NCBI RefSeq assembly: GCF_037038585.1
Contig: NC_092523.1
Location: forward strand, 26,231,501-26,295,500
Origin: Patagioenas fasciata
Lineage: Eukaryota; Chordata; Aves; Columbiformes; Columbidae
Length of the DNA: 64,000 bases
Direction: 5' to 3'
The notes under the pieces are model-generated. The model saw only the letters and a program-made list of their open reading frames with translations. It did not search any database and was not told the DNA's origin. Below are positions 25,641 to 38,972 of this stretch, in pieces. The position numbers were made by a program, and so were the translations under genes. Each line of letters begins with the position of its first letter. Position 1 is the stretch's first letter.

Positions 25641-28600
25641 CATTATTCTGTTCTCCATGCCAGTCAGTCACTCCTCTGTGAAACCTTGGAGGGCAGTTGT
25701 GTTACAAGGATGATTGGAAAAGGCCAAATCGTAAGACACAGAATTACAGAGGAGTAATTTTGAAGGCCTGATTTAACCTACAAGAACTTTATGGTTTTGA
25801 TCAATGTGTGCACAGAAATAAATAAGCTGGGATCACAGATTTCATTTTGAGTCTCGACCAGGTCTCAGAATTTAGAGGAGTTATTTGTGATAAGAGAAAA
25901 CAACAAGTGTTTTTTCCAAAGCATAATTTCACCTCAGAGTGGAAATACAATCCTGCAAGTCTTTCAGTATTAGAGCTTTGTCTACACGATCTTTGGAAAT
26001 ATGTTTGTATTCCTGTATGCAATGAAGGCAGCCCTGAGCCATGCAGGAATCCATTTTCGATCTCCAGCAGTGTAAATCCATTGACAGTACTTGCCAAAAG
26101 CAAAATCCCAAGCATGTTTACACTTAGAAACAGGAACTATAGACTCACACTTTGTGCATGGGGTGAATGCCACACCATATTCTCAGAGAACACAGGCATA
26201 TGTGAGAAATCTGTTCTTTATTCAGTGCATCCACTGCACACAGCTGAAGTTCATGGTGTCCCTGTGAAAAGAAAATTTCTGGAGGATATCTGGACGTCTC
26301 AGTGGAGCAGTTTATGAATTGCCTGTCCTGCACACTCCAGTCGACATCCCATGTTCGAGTACATCCATGTGGCTGCAGTTACTGACTACTTGGCTCACAG
26401 TAAGAATGACAGACACAAGAGACATAGAACATACAACTGGATATTTTCATCACGAGGAAATCCCATCTGGCATGTAATTCTACTCAGGTATTGTTCTGAG
26501 TCCTATGACTGTCAAATATATCCAGATAATTTTGATGCCATCCTGTCAAGCCCAGGATAAACAGGATAAAAAACTTGCGTTGTGAGTTTCTCTTGAAGAA
26601 CTACAAGTAAGTATAGTGATACTTTAAAAAAAAGAGTAATTTTTTGCATCTTTATATTTTTTACAATGCTAAGGATCCTAAAGAGAGATGTGTGCAGATC
26701 CCTCTGTTCTTGGATGTGTAGCTTAAAAAAGTTCTGGTTGCTACTGGTGAGGAAATGTATTAATTCTAGTGAGGTCCTCAAGAGTCAAAGAAAAGTGGGG
26801 AAAAGAGGCACTGCAGTATTTTAGCAATCTTGACCCTTCTAAAATCTTGAGTTGGACTCTCCCCCCCGAAGCAAACTATTATGAGTCACCCAGTTCTAAC
26901 ACTCCAAGGTTAGACAACTACCTTGAAAAAAAAAAAAAAAAAGAAAAAAAAATTCAAAAAATGACATGATTCCAGGGGCTGGAGCTCTAAGAAAGTCACT
27001 GTCCATTCTCCTCCTCTTTTGTCTCCTGACACGTGGGAAAAAAAGCTTTGGTGTTTTGTACTCTCAGGGAATACAGTTTATTCTCCACATTGCCAAAACA
27101 TTTCTTAGTCCATGTTATAAAGGCATTCCAAACACTTTAAAAAATATAATATTTTAATTTTATACCAAATGGGAAAAAAGACAACAGGTGTTGAAGTTCT
27201 TGTTTTTGTGGTTTCCTTATCACTCAAACCAGAGTTGGCAAAATGGAATGAGAGGTAGAGACTCAGCTGCAACTGCAATGGTTTGTTATTTATTAATCCT
27301 TATCCTACACCACCCTGCCACCTTTCACTTTCTGAGGGCAGCAACAGCAACATACTGACTCACTGAGAAATTACCTAATGAATAAGAGACTGTTTGGCAT
27401 CGCCCACTTCCATGAAAAGCGGGTTCTGTAGGACAGGCAGCTACTGCCTGTCAGGTAACACACACTTAGACGAATCCCGAGTTTAACCCTCTGTGTCTCA
27501 AGGGCTGTCAGGTCAGGACATCCAGAGCCCTCCTTGTGTCCTCTACTGTCTCTTCAGGTCCCGGGGGAGAGTGCCTGCAGCACAGACTGTGTTCCCTCCT
27601 GGTAACTTTGCCTTCAGCACCACACACTGAGTACCCTCGAGATACAGGCTTGCTCCAGACATAGGGTCTCTGCTACACCTCTGATTTCAGGTCTGGAAGA
27701 TCTGGGCAGGAGAGCAGGGAACTGACTCAGGCAGTTCGATGACTGGGGCAGCCCTGTCCCTCCTCACCCTTCACTCCTCAACCAGCAAATGCAGCATTGC
27801 CTTTTTCTAAATGTCAAATGCTCCATCAGAGGAACCTTCCCCAGCACTTCTCAGGGTTTCCTCAATCTGTAATTAAATAAACAGCACTGCAAATCTGAAT
27901 TAATAGTAAACATGGCAAATACAAACCTAAAGAGAAAAGATGCCGAAGGGATGGATATAATCTGAAGAGAATGTACCAAAGGATTTATAGGACTATTCAA
28001 CACAGAAAACAGAATAGGAGAAGTACAACAGTACACAAGGATCACCACTGAACGGGTTTCATGGAAAGCCCAAATATTCTTTTAATTTGCTCTACAAATA
28101 GCACTTTTTTTTTTTTCATGTACTATAAAGAAGCTTTTGTTCTCTCTGCTATGAGGACACAAACCCACAGCTGGATCTAGACAGAGGAAATGGTGCAGGC
28201 AGTGCAGTGCTGCCACAAGGAGTTAGCATTGCTGTTGTCTTTCTCTTATGGTGCCTGCCACCATGTGGATACCTTCAGAGAGGTGCTCCAGGATAGAGGC
28301 AAGATTACACCAAGATAAGCAATGTTAGCTCAGTGAGACCAGCATGGGATTTGACCTGGTCCTCCTTGTGTGCTGGTCTCACTCACCTCCACCATCCCAC
28401 AGGAGACTGAAGACCCCATCACAGGCCTTCTACATTCAGTGAGGATCTTCTGAGAAAAGCATCTTGTTAGTGCTGGTAAATCCAAGAGTCTAAGGGATGA
28501 ATGAGGCCAGACCTGAGCATGGACAGCGAGGCAGTATGTGGACCACTGCTGAATGTTTGGTTCTTACACTATGGGTTCTTCTCTCTTTTGGTTACAAATC

Positions 28601-31272
28601 TAACATCATTCATAGCACTCTCCCTTTGGGGTACATTCTCTGGTGCCAGAAGGTTCTGGAGAGCAAATGCTGACCTTCCTTAAATGGGAAAACAGCAAAA
28701 TGGAAGAGATTTTTGACTAAGTGCAAAATGATTTCTGCTTCTGTATCAGATGCCAACAAAACAGACACATTTTCAGGTAGGTACACGTTTGAGTTTTTAA
28801 TTGCACGTTATATGGTGTCACTGAAAAGTCAACCTGGAGAAGCAGGTTCTGTGCTGCTCCTCCCTCGGCTGCTCTTACCGACCTGAGCTGGTCATCCGGC
28901 TCATGAACCTCTCCAGTCATTTGAACATTTCATAAAAAGCTGCACTTCTGGAAGGTCTGATATGTTTGCCAGTGTCTGCACAGGGCCTAGTGATATATTT
29001 TTTGGTAGTAAGTACTACTCATTCATTGAACTTCAGAGATTTCCTGTGTGGTTTTACAAGTAATTCGACCAGAGGTAAGAGCTGCAGACCCCATGGGCTA
29101 TAGCCAGCATTTGTTTCACATAAATCATAGGTTGCTTTAGGTTACATTTTCTTTGGAATGGAAAGTTAATTTGTTTAGTTATGTTGGTCTGAGGGCATCA
29201 AATTGGACCATATTGTCACTGGTACCAAAAACAAGCTCACAGACTGCTCAGGACATCAGTAAAGGTAATTGGTCAAATGACTTCATCCAGCCATAACTCT
29301 AAAGGTAGACATCTGATAAGTTAGTCAAAGCTCCACCTTTCATGAGCGATCAGTTCATACATCATATAACACTCTTGACATGAAAAGGGCCTCATTCCCA
29401 CAGCTTTAGCACCAGAAGGTTTTTTTTATTCTTAAAAATAGCATCTGTGCACGAGATAGTATTGGAAATTTTATCTGAGAAACTAATATCTTACTGAAAC
29501 AGACCTTAAGGATAGTTCTCCTGGGATATTTGAGTGTATTTGGTAATTGTACTACTCATTCATTGAAGTAACGTCTTTCAAATCAAACCTTAATATAAAA
29601 TCCTAGCAAAAGAAGCAATCATTCTTCCAGTTTCTAACAGTAAGATGAAGTAAGTTTAATTATTCAGTAAAATTATTTATGAGCAAGTGTTTTTTTGGTA
29701 GCCTCTGTTATCATTATGTCTCAGACTAACAGAATGGTTTTTTAAAATTCAAAGATTCTTTGTTAATTTATTTATTATATGGCCTCTCTTTTAAAAATTT
29801 TAATGCTGCACCTTACAGAACTGTAAGATAATTATAAGCAACAAGACAGTGGTCTCATTAATGAATGACACGAGGATGTTGCCTGTGGTCCTAGAACAAG
29901 CATTACCAAAACCCTACTGGTGACCACTGCCGGTGGGCTCCTAGGTGTGGAGTCCCAAAGCTTTCTTCCCTTTCTTTAACACAGAAGTAACCCCCCTCAA
30001 AAAGAGCTATCTCTAACAGATAATACTGGATACAGATCCAGACATTTTGTTCCTTTCCTTTCCTTATATTAACCTTTTTGAAGAATTGAAATTTAGGAAG
30101 AGAGAGGACATCTCTGCCCCCAAACTTCAGTTCTATTCACAAATGAAAAGGTTGTGCCACCATGTTATAATGCATTTACCTCCTGATTTTGTAATTTTTT
30201 GCTATTGTCTAGCTTTAATAGGTCTGGTTGCATCGATTTTCATGGAATTAATTACCCCAGAGGATCAAAGGTGTTAACATGGTCTTGGATTTGTACAGCA
30301 TTAAATAACAAAACAATGTACATGGTTTCAGATGCAGGTACTTCAGCCTCCTTGCTCTGACGATATTTTAATGTTGTAAGGAGGGAAACATTAAATAAAG
30401 CATTTGGCATGTGACTCATTAAACTTTTTGTTCTGACACCATTTCTCATAAATGTTTTCTACAATTGAAAATAAATAAGTAAATTCTACTGTTTCACATT
30501 TTATTTTCATCCTTTCTTTGGCAGGAAAGAGGAGAAAAGGAGAGGAGAGAAGAGAGAAAAAAACCCCAGAGGATTAAGAAGATGTTTGTGCAAACACAAG
30601 TGCAAGGAGAAAATCATGGCATACAGACATAACCTGAGTGCAACCACCCCCTCTGAGACCTGGTGAGCTTGTACCAGAGTGAAGTTGTTTATGGCATTGC
30701 TTGTAGTTGTGCTTCCACTCACATCAGGTGGCAGTTTGATCTTTTCCTTGAGTGGAAATTTTTTTCACTGCAAGATTGTCTAATTGTTGTTTGATTTGGG
30801 TTTTTTACACATGTATACTTTTAGCACTTGAAATGTCCCATCCTAAAGCTTGACTAGCATTTTGCTAATTTTGTAGCTACCACCTTCTATTATTAGAAGA
30901 CATAAACAACAACTCTTTCCCATCCACTTTTTCAACGCTCTTCACAATTTGGCTGTATTCTCCCCATGCCATTTCTGTTCCATGCTAAAGAACCCTGGTC
31001 TGTTCTTACTCCTTGTAATGGAGATACCCTCATTACCCGTTCCTGGCATCATGCTCTTATCTCTTCCAGTTGCCCTGTTGTGTTTCTAAGCATCTCATCA
31101 CCACTTCATCTAGTATATAACATTTTCTAGCTATTTATATGTCCCTGCTACATAGTTTACAATCAAACTAATTTGTTTGTGTAATTTAGTAGAAATCCTG
31201 TCTCCTTATACACATTCTAATATTCAAAATACTAGATACTACTAGTTAGATACTACTTCTGCAGTACCTAAC

Positions 31273-31302
31273 TAATACCCAAATGTACCTAATACCCAAA
31301 TG
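31273..31302. repeat. 17-bp tandem pair
   Basis: The unit TAATACCCAAATGTACC is followed directly by a second, truncated copy. It is a short local duplication without evident function. Confidence 0.75.
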
Positions 31303-34300
31303 TCCTGACCATAATTAGAAATGGACAAACCAGCAATCACATCACAAATAGATCGCAGTATGCAAGCCTTGATTGTATGCAGCCTAATACATGTGGGTAC
31401 ATAGGAAATCAGGCTGTTTCTTCTTGAAAGTGTAAAATGTAAAGTTTAATTCCAGCTGCTATGTAAGAATATGTGCAGATGTAAGGGTTTGTTGCTCTTT
31501 TCGTTCAAACCTGAGTACAAGCTACTGAAAAACTGGACAAAATATCATGCTTTCAGCTCTTCCCATTAACGGCTTGTCTCACTTTTCTACCTGTTTTCAC
31601 ATTACAACAACTCATTCCAATACATGATCAGAAAAAGAAAATGGTAGCATTATGATATCGGGGAATTGCTCATCTGAGTTTAATAGCTCTATTATTGATT
31701 GAAAATTACTTTCTCTAAGGGCTGTTGAAATACATTTTCATGATACATTTTGCGCCAAAAATGCCAATACTTACTGCTCAATAATCCTGGCTTTAGTTTG
31801 CCTAGTCCTTCATCTGCTGAAAGAGGCTCCTTTGTGTAATGGTCCTTTGTGCAGCACACAAATACACCTTGGTGTAGCAATTATTTGTAGCAGGGCTGCC
31901 TCACAGTGTCACCGAGATGAGGCAGATTAGAGGAAATGCTAACTCTGAATGACAAACGATCCAAGGGGACATATGATTACTAACCACTTGCTAATTGCTG
32001 CATGAGAAGATCATTGCAGTTTGATTGCACACCAAGGCTGTATACTGCTGCTTCTGCTGTGGTGCATCCTGAAAGGCACCGAGAACGATCTGATATGGAG
32101 ATCTGTGAGAAAAATATTCATTGAATTGATGAATACTTTCTATCTCTTGGATTATCTAAGCTGTAGTGTTTTGTATAAAATGCAATGGTAATCCTTTACT
32201 TGAGGCTGGTGAGCTGGGAATTGCCACGTCCTAATCCTATGGTGTTTCCTGGAAGGCAGGTTCTGCCTAGCATAACGGCAGGAATGGGAGCCTAAGGGTC
32301 CATTTGCCACCCAAGGCCGTGAACCACTCACCATTGCCTTCTTCTATATCAGCAGCCTCTAACCTGGGGACTGGAACTATAAACACTCTAGCTGAAATAT
32401 TAAGCAGGGCTGCAGATGTGACAGAGAGAAGGACTGCCATGTCGATGCAGGTGCTGGTGATGGCAGGAGAGCAAACAGCAGGGAACGAGGAGGAAGCACC
32501 ATTCCCAGGATCGGGCTGTGGTCTGGCTGGGGAAGGAGCAGCAGGTTCTGGCAGCGATTGGGATTTGGGTTGGCAGGGATGGGGATTTGGGCTGCCTCCT
32601 GGGTAGGGAGTGGAGGGAACACCAACATCCAGCTGCTAGAGTGCTAAAATTAGCCCATCAAGATGTTGTTTCGAGGAATTGCTGTTTCTTCCTTTAGGCT
32701 TCATAGAATATTTGTAGGTGTCTTTCCTGTTAGTGTTATGTGCGCCAGGTAGTGCTGAAGCCTGATGTGGTTTCAGAGCTGAATCCTGCAGAACAACAGA
32801 ACTGGTGAGTCTCTGGTGAGTCAGGCATCCTTAAATCGTGCAGTCAGCAGAAGTTTCAGTGCATAGCTGTGGGTTGGTTTTGTTTATTTTTTTTTTGTAC
32901 GTGCCCTGAAAAATTTTGGTCCCAAAGGACGTTGATTAAAAATGTTAATATGGATTTTAACAGCCAAGCTACATGAAAATGCTCAGCCTTTAAGCACTGT
33001 TCTCAGCATTAATAAAATTAGCGGGAATACACTCTGCATGTGTGTAACAATTATCCCCCAGTTTCTGTTTTGTTCCACTAGTTCATCTTGCTTGCTTCAA
33101 GTATCCTGTCTCCATGATTTATTGCTAGATCTGCTTTGTCACCATCTGCTCTGCTGTTGCTCAAGAAAGAACAAATCCCCTGAAAACATTACTGTCCAGA
33201 CTAAGCATCATATAAGCATCCTTTGCACATTCAGCCAAACACTGACTGATGGTGAGCTAAGCTATAATTACAAATTCCCTCCTTTCCTGTTCACTACAGT
33301 TCAGATTCATATCAAAAACTTGGTGGAATGCAGCTATCCTCCTTGGGGACATAGGTTACCATCTGTCTGGTTTCCAGTGGTACATTTAAAAAAACATTTG
33401 TCTCATTTTCATAAAACATCCTGCTGCACAGCAACCACTTTAATATCTAATTACACAGCATTATGTATCACATATGTCACAAGCAGAATAATTTCACCTA
33501 AGTTTCTCTTATCTAGTCTAGTCTGTTTTCCAGTTTTAAATTAAGTTATCCAAACACCTAGAAATCCAAAAGTATGTCTCTAGCTAATGTAATTTAAAAA
33601 AAAAAAAAAAAGTAAATATTGAACTGCCTGAGGAATATTTTGGATTTAATTTGGTAATTTATGTAAGATTTTAATTTCAAAAGCAAGCTAGTTTTTAAAC
33701 TGAAGGTTAATGTACTTACCATAGCATTAAAAATAATCTAAGTTAGTAAAAGCGGGCAAGAGAATAGCAAAATACATCAGTTTTTAAGCTGCCCACATAA
33801 ACACACAAATGGCACAAATACAACAACATGAATTTGTCTTCACCACTCCTCAAATTTTCACGGCTGTCTCCCGAGGCCTGTGTAGAGGACAGACAGTCCT
33901 TCTGTGGTCAGTGAGGGAAAAGCATCTTCTCAGGCCACATCTGCTCAGGCTGCTTGATGCAAAGCTTACTTGTGTCTGCAGGAAGCTTCCCACTGACTCC
34001 ACCAAACCCTGGTGCTGTGGGGACTCCTGGAGAGGGGCTGGGAAGAGGCAGCCAGACTGTACCCCAGCCTTGTCCCTCCTCCATGGCCAACCCACACGTC
34101 ATCACTAACTGCACCTCTGAGCACCTTTACAATGCAGTTAACAATGATCAGGGCACTGTGATTTCAAGAGCACATGAAGCTGCTTAATACCAAAATCCCA
34201 TGGGACAGTGGCTTTCACCATCCTAGACCAGTAACTTGCCTTGCACCACTTCGCCCAGCCGTGCTGTATTTCTGCCCCGCCCATGCAGGGACGATGCTCC

Positions 34301-37169
34301 AGCAGTGAAGGGACAATGACTAGAGCACCCTGCTGCTTCTTCCTCTGGCCAGGATCTTTCTTCTTCCCCCAGCAAGGTGCTGAAGCAGAGCAGAGTTGCC
34401 ATGAACATGAGCTTTGAGGGTTAATGGTCTGTAGGTCCTCAGGGGCTTGTTGAGGGTGGGGGATGGGGAAAATCTTGGAGACTCCACTCAGTTCCTCTGG
34501 AAGAGCTCCTGGGTGAAGAGCAGGATGAAAGTGTCTCAGGGGCTGGTGCTCAAAGAGAGGAGAGACAGATACAGGGAAGAAAAACATCCATCCTTCTTCT
34601 ACCCAGAAATTCAAGTAGACTCCTTCACCAGAAGTGTTGCTATCCAGCACTAAGTTGTGCCATGATACTTTTTTCTGCTATCAGGTCCTGAAAGATTCAA
34701 GCAATATTTCCCATGGCTATCCCACGGTTGCGGCAGACCATTCCTGAGATGACAAACAGATGATGGATAGTAGCAATTATTTTATTTAGCACAAATTATT
34801 TTCTGTCTGTATCTAGCCAGGAAACAGCTATCTCGTCCACAGCTATTTGTCTAGAGAAGCTACAAATGTAACTGAAGTTCACGGGTAACATACAGTCTTG
34901 AGGGAAGTGCTGAGGAACATACTTTCCTGTTATGACATTGGTTCTGTCTGCACTGAATCTGAGGTAAATGATTCATTCTCACTCAATTTCTCTGAGTCTT
35001 CCAGATAGATATGACTTAGTCCAAAGAAAAATGTTAATGATGAAGCCTGTACTATAGGATTCTTCCCCAAAATTCAGAATCACCTTAGAAGAACATGCAC
35101 CATTTCGAACCTTGTCCTGAAAGCATCCAAGCTTGATCAACCAGCCTGTCTCCACTGAGTTTGCACTGTGTTCTTCAATGAGAGGAGGGCTCTGGCTGCT
35201 TTGCAAGAAAAGGTTGTTCCAAGGAAGCTGTATTGTTGGAGTGAGGGAGAGATGGGGTGGCTGAATCTGTAGAGGTACCTTGAGAGACTAATTCTGTCAT
35301 TTCTAGAGCATGAATGACCTTTATATAAGGTGTATCACTGGGCAAAGGAGGCTTACATCCCCTGGGACTGGTCATGGTTTGGTTGCACATTAGCAAGCAT
35401 CAGTTGTCTGTTAGCAATGTCTTGAATGCACTGCAGACACTCAACCAGGCCCCCTGGGGCTCAGACTGAGAGGCAGGAGGCACAGGAGCTGCCCATCTTT
35501 TGCACATTATGATTATTTTCATTATGTTATTGGTGTTAAACTGAATTCACAGTAGTAAATGTCAGATCTTATCAGAGAATGATGTCATTTAAGAAATGGA
35601 TATTGAATTCTCGGGAAGAATTGCAGCAAAAAAATAGGAAAGTTTGTAAATTACTTAGTTTTTTGAGAACTTGTTCAATTCTACAGGCATCCCAGTAGGA
35701 CAGGGAAAGCTCTCTGTAGGAAAAAATGCACAGAATCATATAGCGTTTCATTATACTGCTGAGCTAGTCAATGATATTTATAAAATACTCAGACATCAAT
35801 ACCAGAGCCCATTTGCTAACTACCCCCAGTGGAAATATTATAGTATGGAGCACAGTTAGCCAGGAGAAAAATAATCTGATATCCATTAAAGTTTATCTGC
35901 TGTTCCAGAACAGATTATGTGACTAAGATCAGTATGGCTCTGAAGTTATCTCAGAGGAGACCTCCTGAGCTCTATGATATTCAAATCAACATCTGAATGA
36001 GTAAAAAAGAATTCAAGTCTCATAACTTACGAGATATTTCATTATAAGACTGTAAGTGGACATCTTACCTCTTCAACTAACCAATAAACAAATAAACAAA
36101 TAAATGCAGAAGTGATCTCTGCATTACCTTAGTGTAACTTTGCACTTTTTGATGAATGACAGAATTTGTAACTTTACGCACAGAACTGCATTTATGCATC
36201 CACTTTTGAGCACATTCACTCATACAACTACTGTGATTTCTGGAGCAAACATGCTTGCAGCCAAGATACAAAATAATCCTCCATTTATGAATTGCCTGTG
36301 CACAGAGGTCTAAGCACTCCAATAAAGGCAGGATTTAACAGTTCATCCCACTTCTCATCATGGAATTAATGAGGACAACTGACAGTAAGGCAGGCTTCCT
36401 ATTTAATAAGCAGATAATAGTCATGAGATTTGCACACATAAAGAGAAAGTATCTGATGTCCCCAACCTGTACAGGGGGGCAGAAGTCAAAGTTTTTAATG
36501 AACTTATTAGAGATGAGAGTGGAACAAAACAAATAAATCACCTGTAAGATTAAGTTGCCTCATGAATGAAAGTGGTGACCAGAGGCCACTGGAATAAAGA
36601 AGTCTTGGCTCTGGCACAGTAAGGAAGTTGCTGCTCTGGGCACCTGCACATTTTCCAGAGAGATTCTTATGTCACCAGTTCCCTGCTGTTCACGTGCCAA
36701 TAATTCACCAGTGGGATGTGCAAGTTTGATCACATGGATGCTGCTATTTTGTTTAACTGGATTAGGGTGTAAATAAGTCTCAGGATGTCTACAAATTCTT
36801 TTTGTGTCTGTGCTGTCTCCACATGGCTGTGCAAGGAGCTGAGCAGACATGTTTGCTCCTCACACTTTCAATGGTTTTAAGTGTAGTGCTTTTCTGGTCC
36901 ATCTGACAACTAGATTAGCTGTTAGGCTATTTCTTTAGAGAGAGATGTAAAGAAATCTTCACAAAAAACCTGAACATATCTAATCTTTCATCCCAAAGTG
37001 ATGGGAATACTCCACAGTATTCTTTGTATAAACCTGAAATATACCATAAGACAGGATGTTAATTCAGTTTTATAACTGCTGGTAAATGCAAGACATAGAA
37101 CACAGGTACATCCATCCCAGAACATACATTAATATATTCCGTGAGTGTTTTAAGGATCTCAGATGAATG

Positions 37170-37218
37170 AAACAAACAAACAAACAAATTGTGTGGGTTT
37201 TTGTTTGTTTGTTTGTTT
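37170..37218. repeat. (AAAC)n / (GTTT)n inverted repeat
   Basis: A left arm of AAAC units at 37170-37188 and a right arm of GTTT units at 37198-37218 are complementary over about 19 bases, with a 9-base spacer. The transcribed sequence could fold into a long hairpin. Confidence 0.85.
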
Positions 37219-38885
37219 AAAAACTGGTAACTGTTTTAGTGTCTTAGTCTCAGTGCAACTTCTCCAACTAAATAAAAAGCCTTAGCTGGTACAATGAACC
37301 TGAGAATATGAAAAGTATTTTCAGTTTCAAACACAGCTTCTGTTAACCAGAAGTTACCTAAATTGTATTTTAGGAAACAACTGACAAAATCTGCTTGGTT
37401 AGTTAGTAAGAGGGTATTAGAGTGAGTCTACAAACACAAACGCATCTTTGATTACAAGCTAATACGACAAAGCAAGCTGTATTTGTAAAAACGAACCTGA
37501 GTATTTCCATTTTTACTTTGCTAAAGACTGTGATTTCCCAAAGTGTGTTTTTAATACCTAAGGGATATTTGATGGAGGATGTGGGAATGAGCCATTATGA
37601 AGTCTGCAACTAGTCTAGCATCTGCAGCTGAGACTGTCTGATGACTGGGTAACTATGGGAGAACTACCAGTGTTTCACATAAAGATGTGAGCTTATATCT
37701 TGCCTGAATTCTTAGGAGTAAAGACCTTGCCATTTGCTAGCAGAGAGTTTTGTACAATACTTTCCTCATACTTAAATTGAACTTTCAAATGCTTCTGTGA
37801 TAGAGTAATAATGATTAATCATCCAGCATCTGAGCTGCAGATCCAAAGTTTAGGCTAAGAAAAAGACAAATAGGTGACTACAGAGAAGTACAATAACTCA
37901 TAGTTTGAAAATTGTACAAAAGAGTGAAGCAGCTTCCAACCAAATTAATAACTTCTCACAGAAACATAAGATTAATTCTTACCTAGGTTAATCTACATGG
38001 TGTTTAGCTGTTTCACTCCTTGGTACTCTAAATAGTAGGATTTGCAATAGGTCTATTAATCAAAGTGATGGAAGAATAAAATCTTCACACTCAGCCAGGA
38101 AGGCATCAAGTCAATATCAAAATAATAACATTTTAAGTTAAAGCCATCTATCTGAACTTTGGAAATGTTTAGACTACACAAGCAAAAGTTAGAAACCAAA
38201 CATTTGAACTAAACTGATAACAAGCGATCATTAATTAAGGCTGAAGTCAACAATCTGGCATGGAAGAAATTTCTAGGGCCATGAGCCAAAATTCTAAAGT
38301 AAGAAGTCCAAAGTAAGTTCATAATAATTTATCATCAATTTGAGATGAGATAAGCTCATTGGAGGAAGCCAAATGTAGATAATACAGGGGACTACAAGCA
38401 GCCTGTATGATAAAAGCTCCTCTTCTGAGAGGGAGGCTAATAGGGACTCAGGATTCAGCTAATTTAGGATTGGTTTTATAACTGGATAAACAGTAATGTA
38501 CAGCTGAGGCTACTAAGTGTTATTGATGTTTTTGAAGATTTATATTGAGGTGCCAGCTAGCTACCAAAACCAGCTGTTGAATCCAGTTGTGCTAGGCTGT
38601 GTGCCAGCACACATTAGTGCCAGCCCTTGCTCCACCTCCCCTTCAGTCTAAAACCCAACAGTCTGTTAGCACAGGAGATGAAAAAACAGCCTCAGTAATA
38701 CAATAATAAATGCAGTGGGATGTGCTCAGTTTGCAGCCATCCAGTAGCAAAGATCTCAGCAGACAGGTTATGAGCAGATTATGCTCTGCTGAGCACTGGG
38801 GATTTTCAAGGGACAACCCATGGTCTCCTGACAGTCTGCAAGACACACGGAAGTGTGTGGTAAAAGCACAAGCTGCATGTTCTTA

Positions 38886-38972
38886 GTGATTAGGTTTAGT
38901 GACATCGTAGGTTACCGGTTGGACTCCATGATCTTGAGGGTCCAAAATCATTCTATGATCCTATGATCCTAT
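38886..38972 (+). mobile_element. CR1 LINE 3' terminal fragment
   Basis: Only the last ~85 bases of a CR1 element are present: 'ggttaccggttggactccatgatcttgagggtcc', then 'attctatgatcctatgatcctat', which is the CR1 3' UTR end with about three tail repeats. The short length reflects severe 5' truncation at insertion. Confidence 0.85.

Larger units (their letters stand above)
25641..38885. other. Gene-free intergenic DNA
   Basis: No gene is recognised. Simple sequences include an A-rich tract (26926-26952), a polypurine stretch (about 30526-30563), a 17-bp tandem pair (31273-31302), A16 (33596-33611), (AAAC/AAAT)n (36083-36105) and an AAAC/GTTT inverted repeat (37170-37218). The longest open frames are 200 codons at 32942-33544 (+) and 170 codons at 34138-34650 (-). 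Neither has a recognisable domain, signal or splice context. The 33.85-34.65 kb part is GC-richer than its surroundings. Confidence 0.5.

Noticed and set aside
25847-26317. 156-codon plus-strand frame
   Set aside because: No similarity to a known family that I can recognise, and frames overlap on the other strand; chance openness is the simpler reading.
34138-34650. 170-codon minus-strand frame
   Set aside because: It lies in locally GC-rich sequence with competing frames on both strands, and no domain, signal or splice context is visible.
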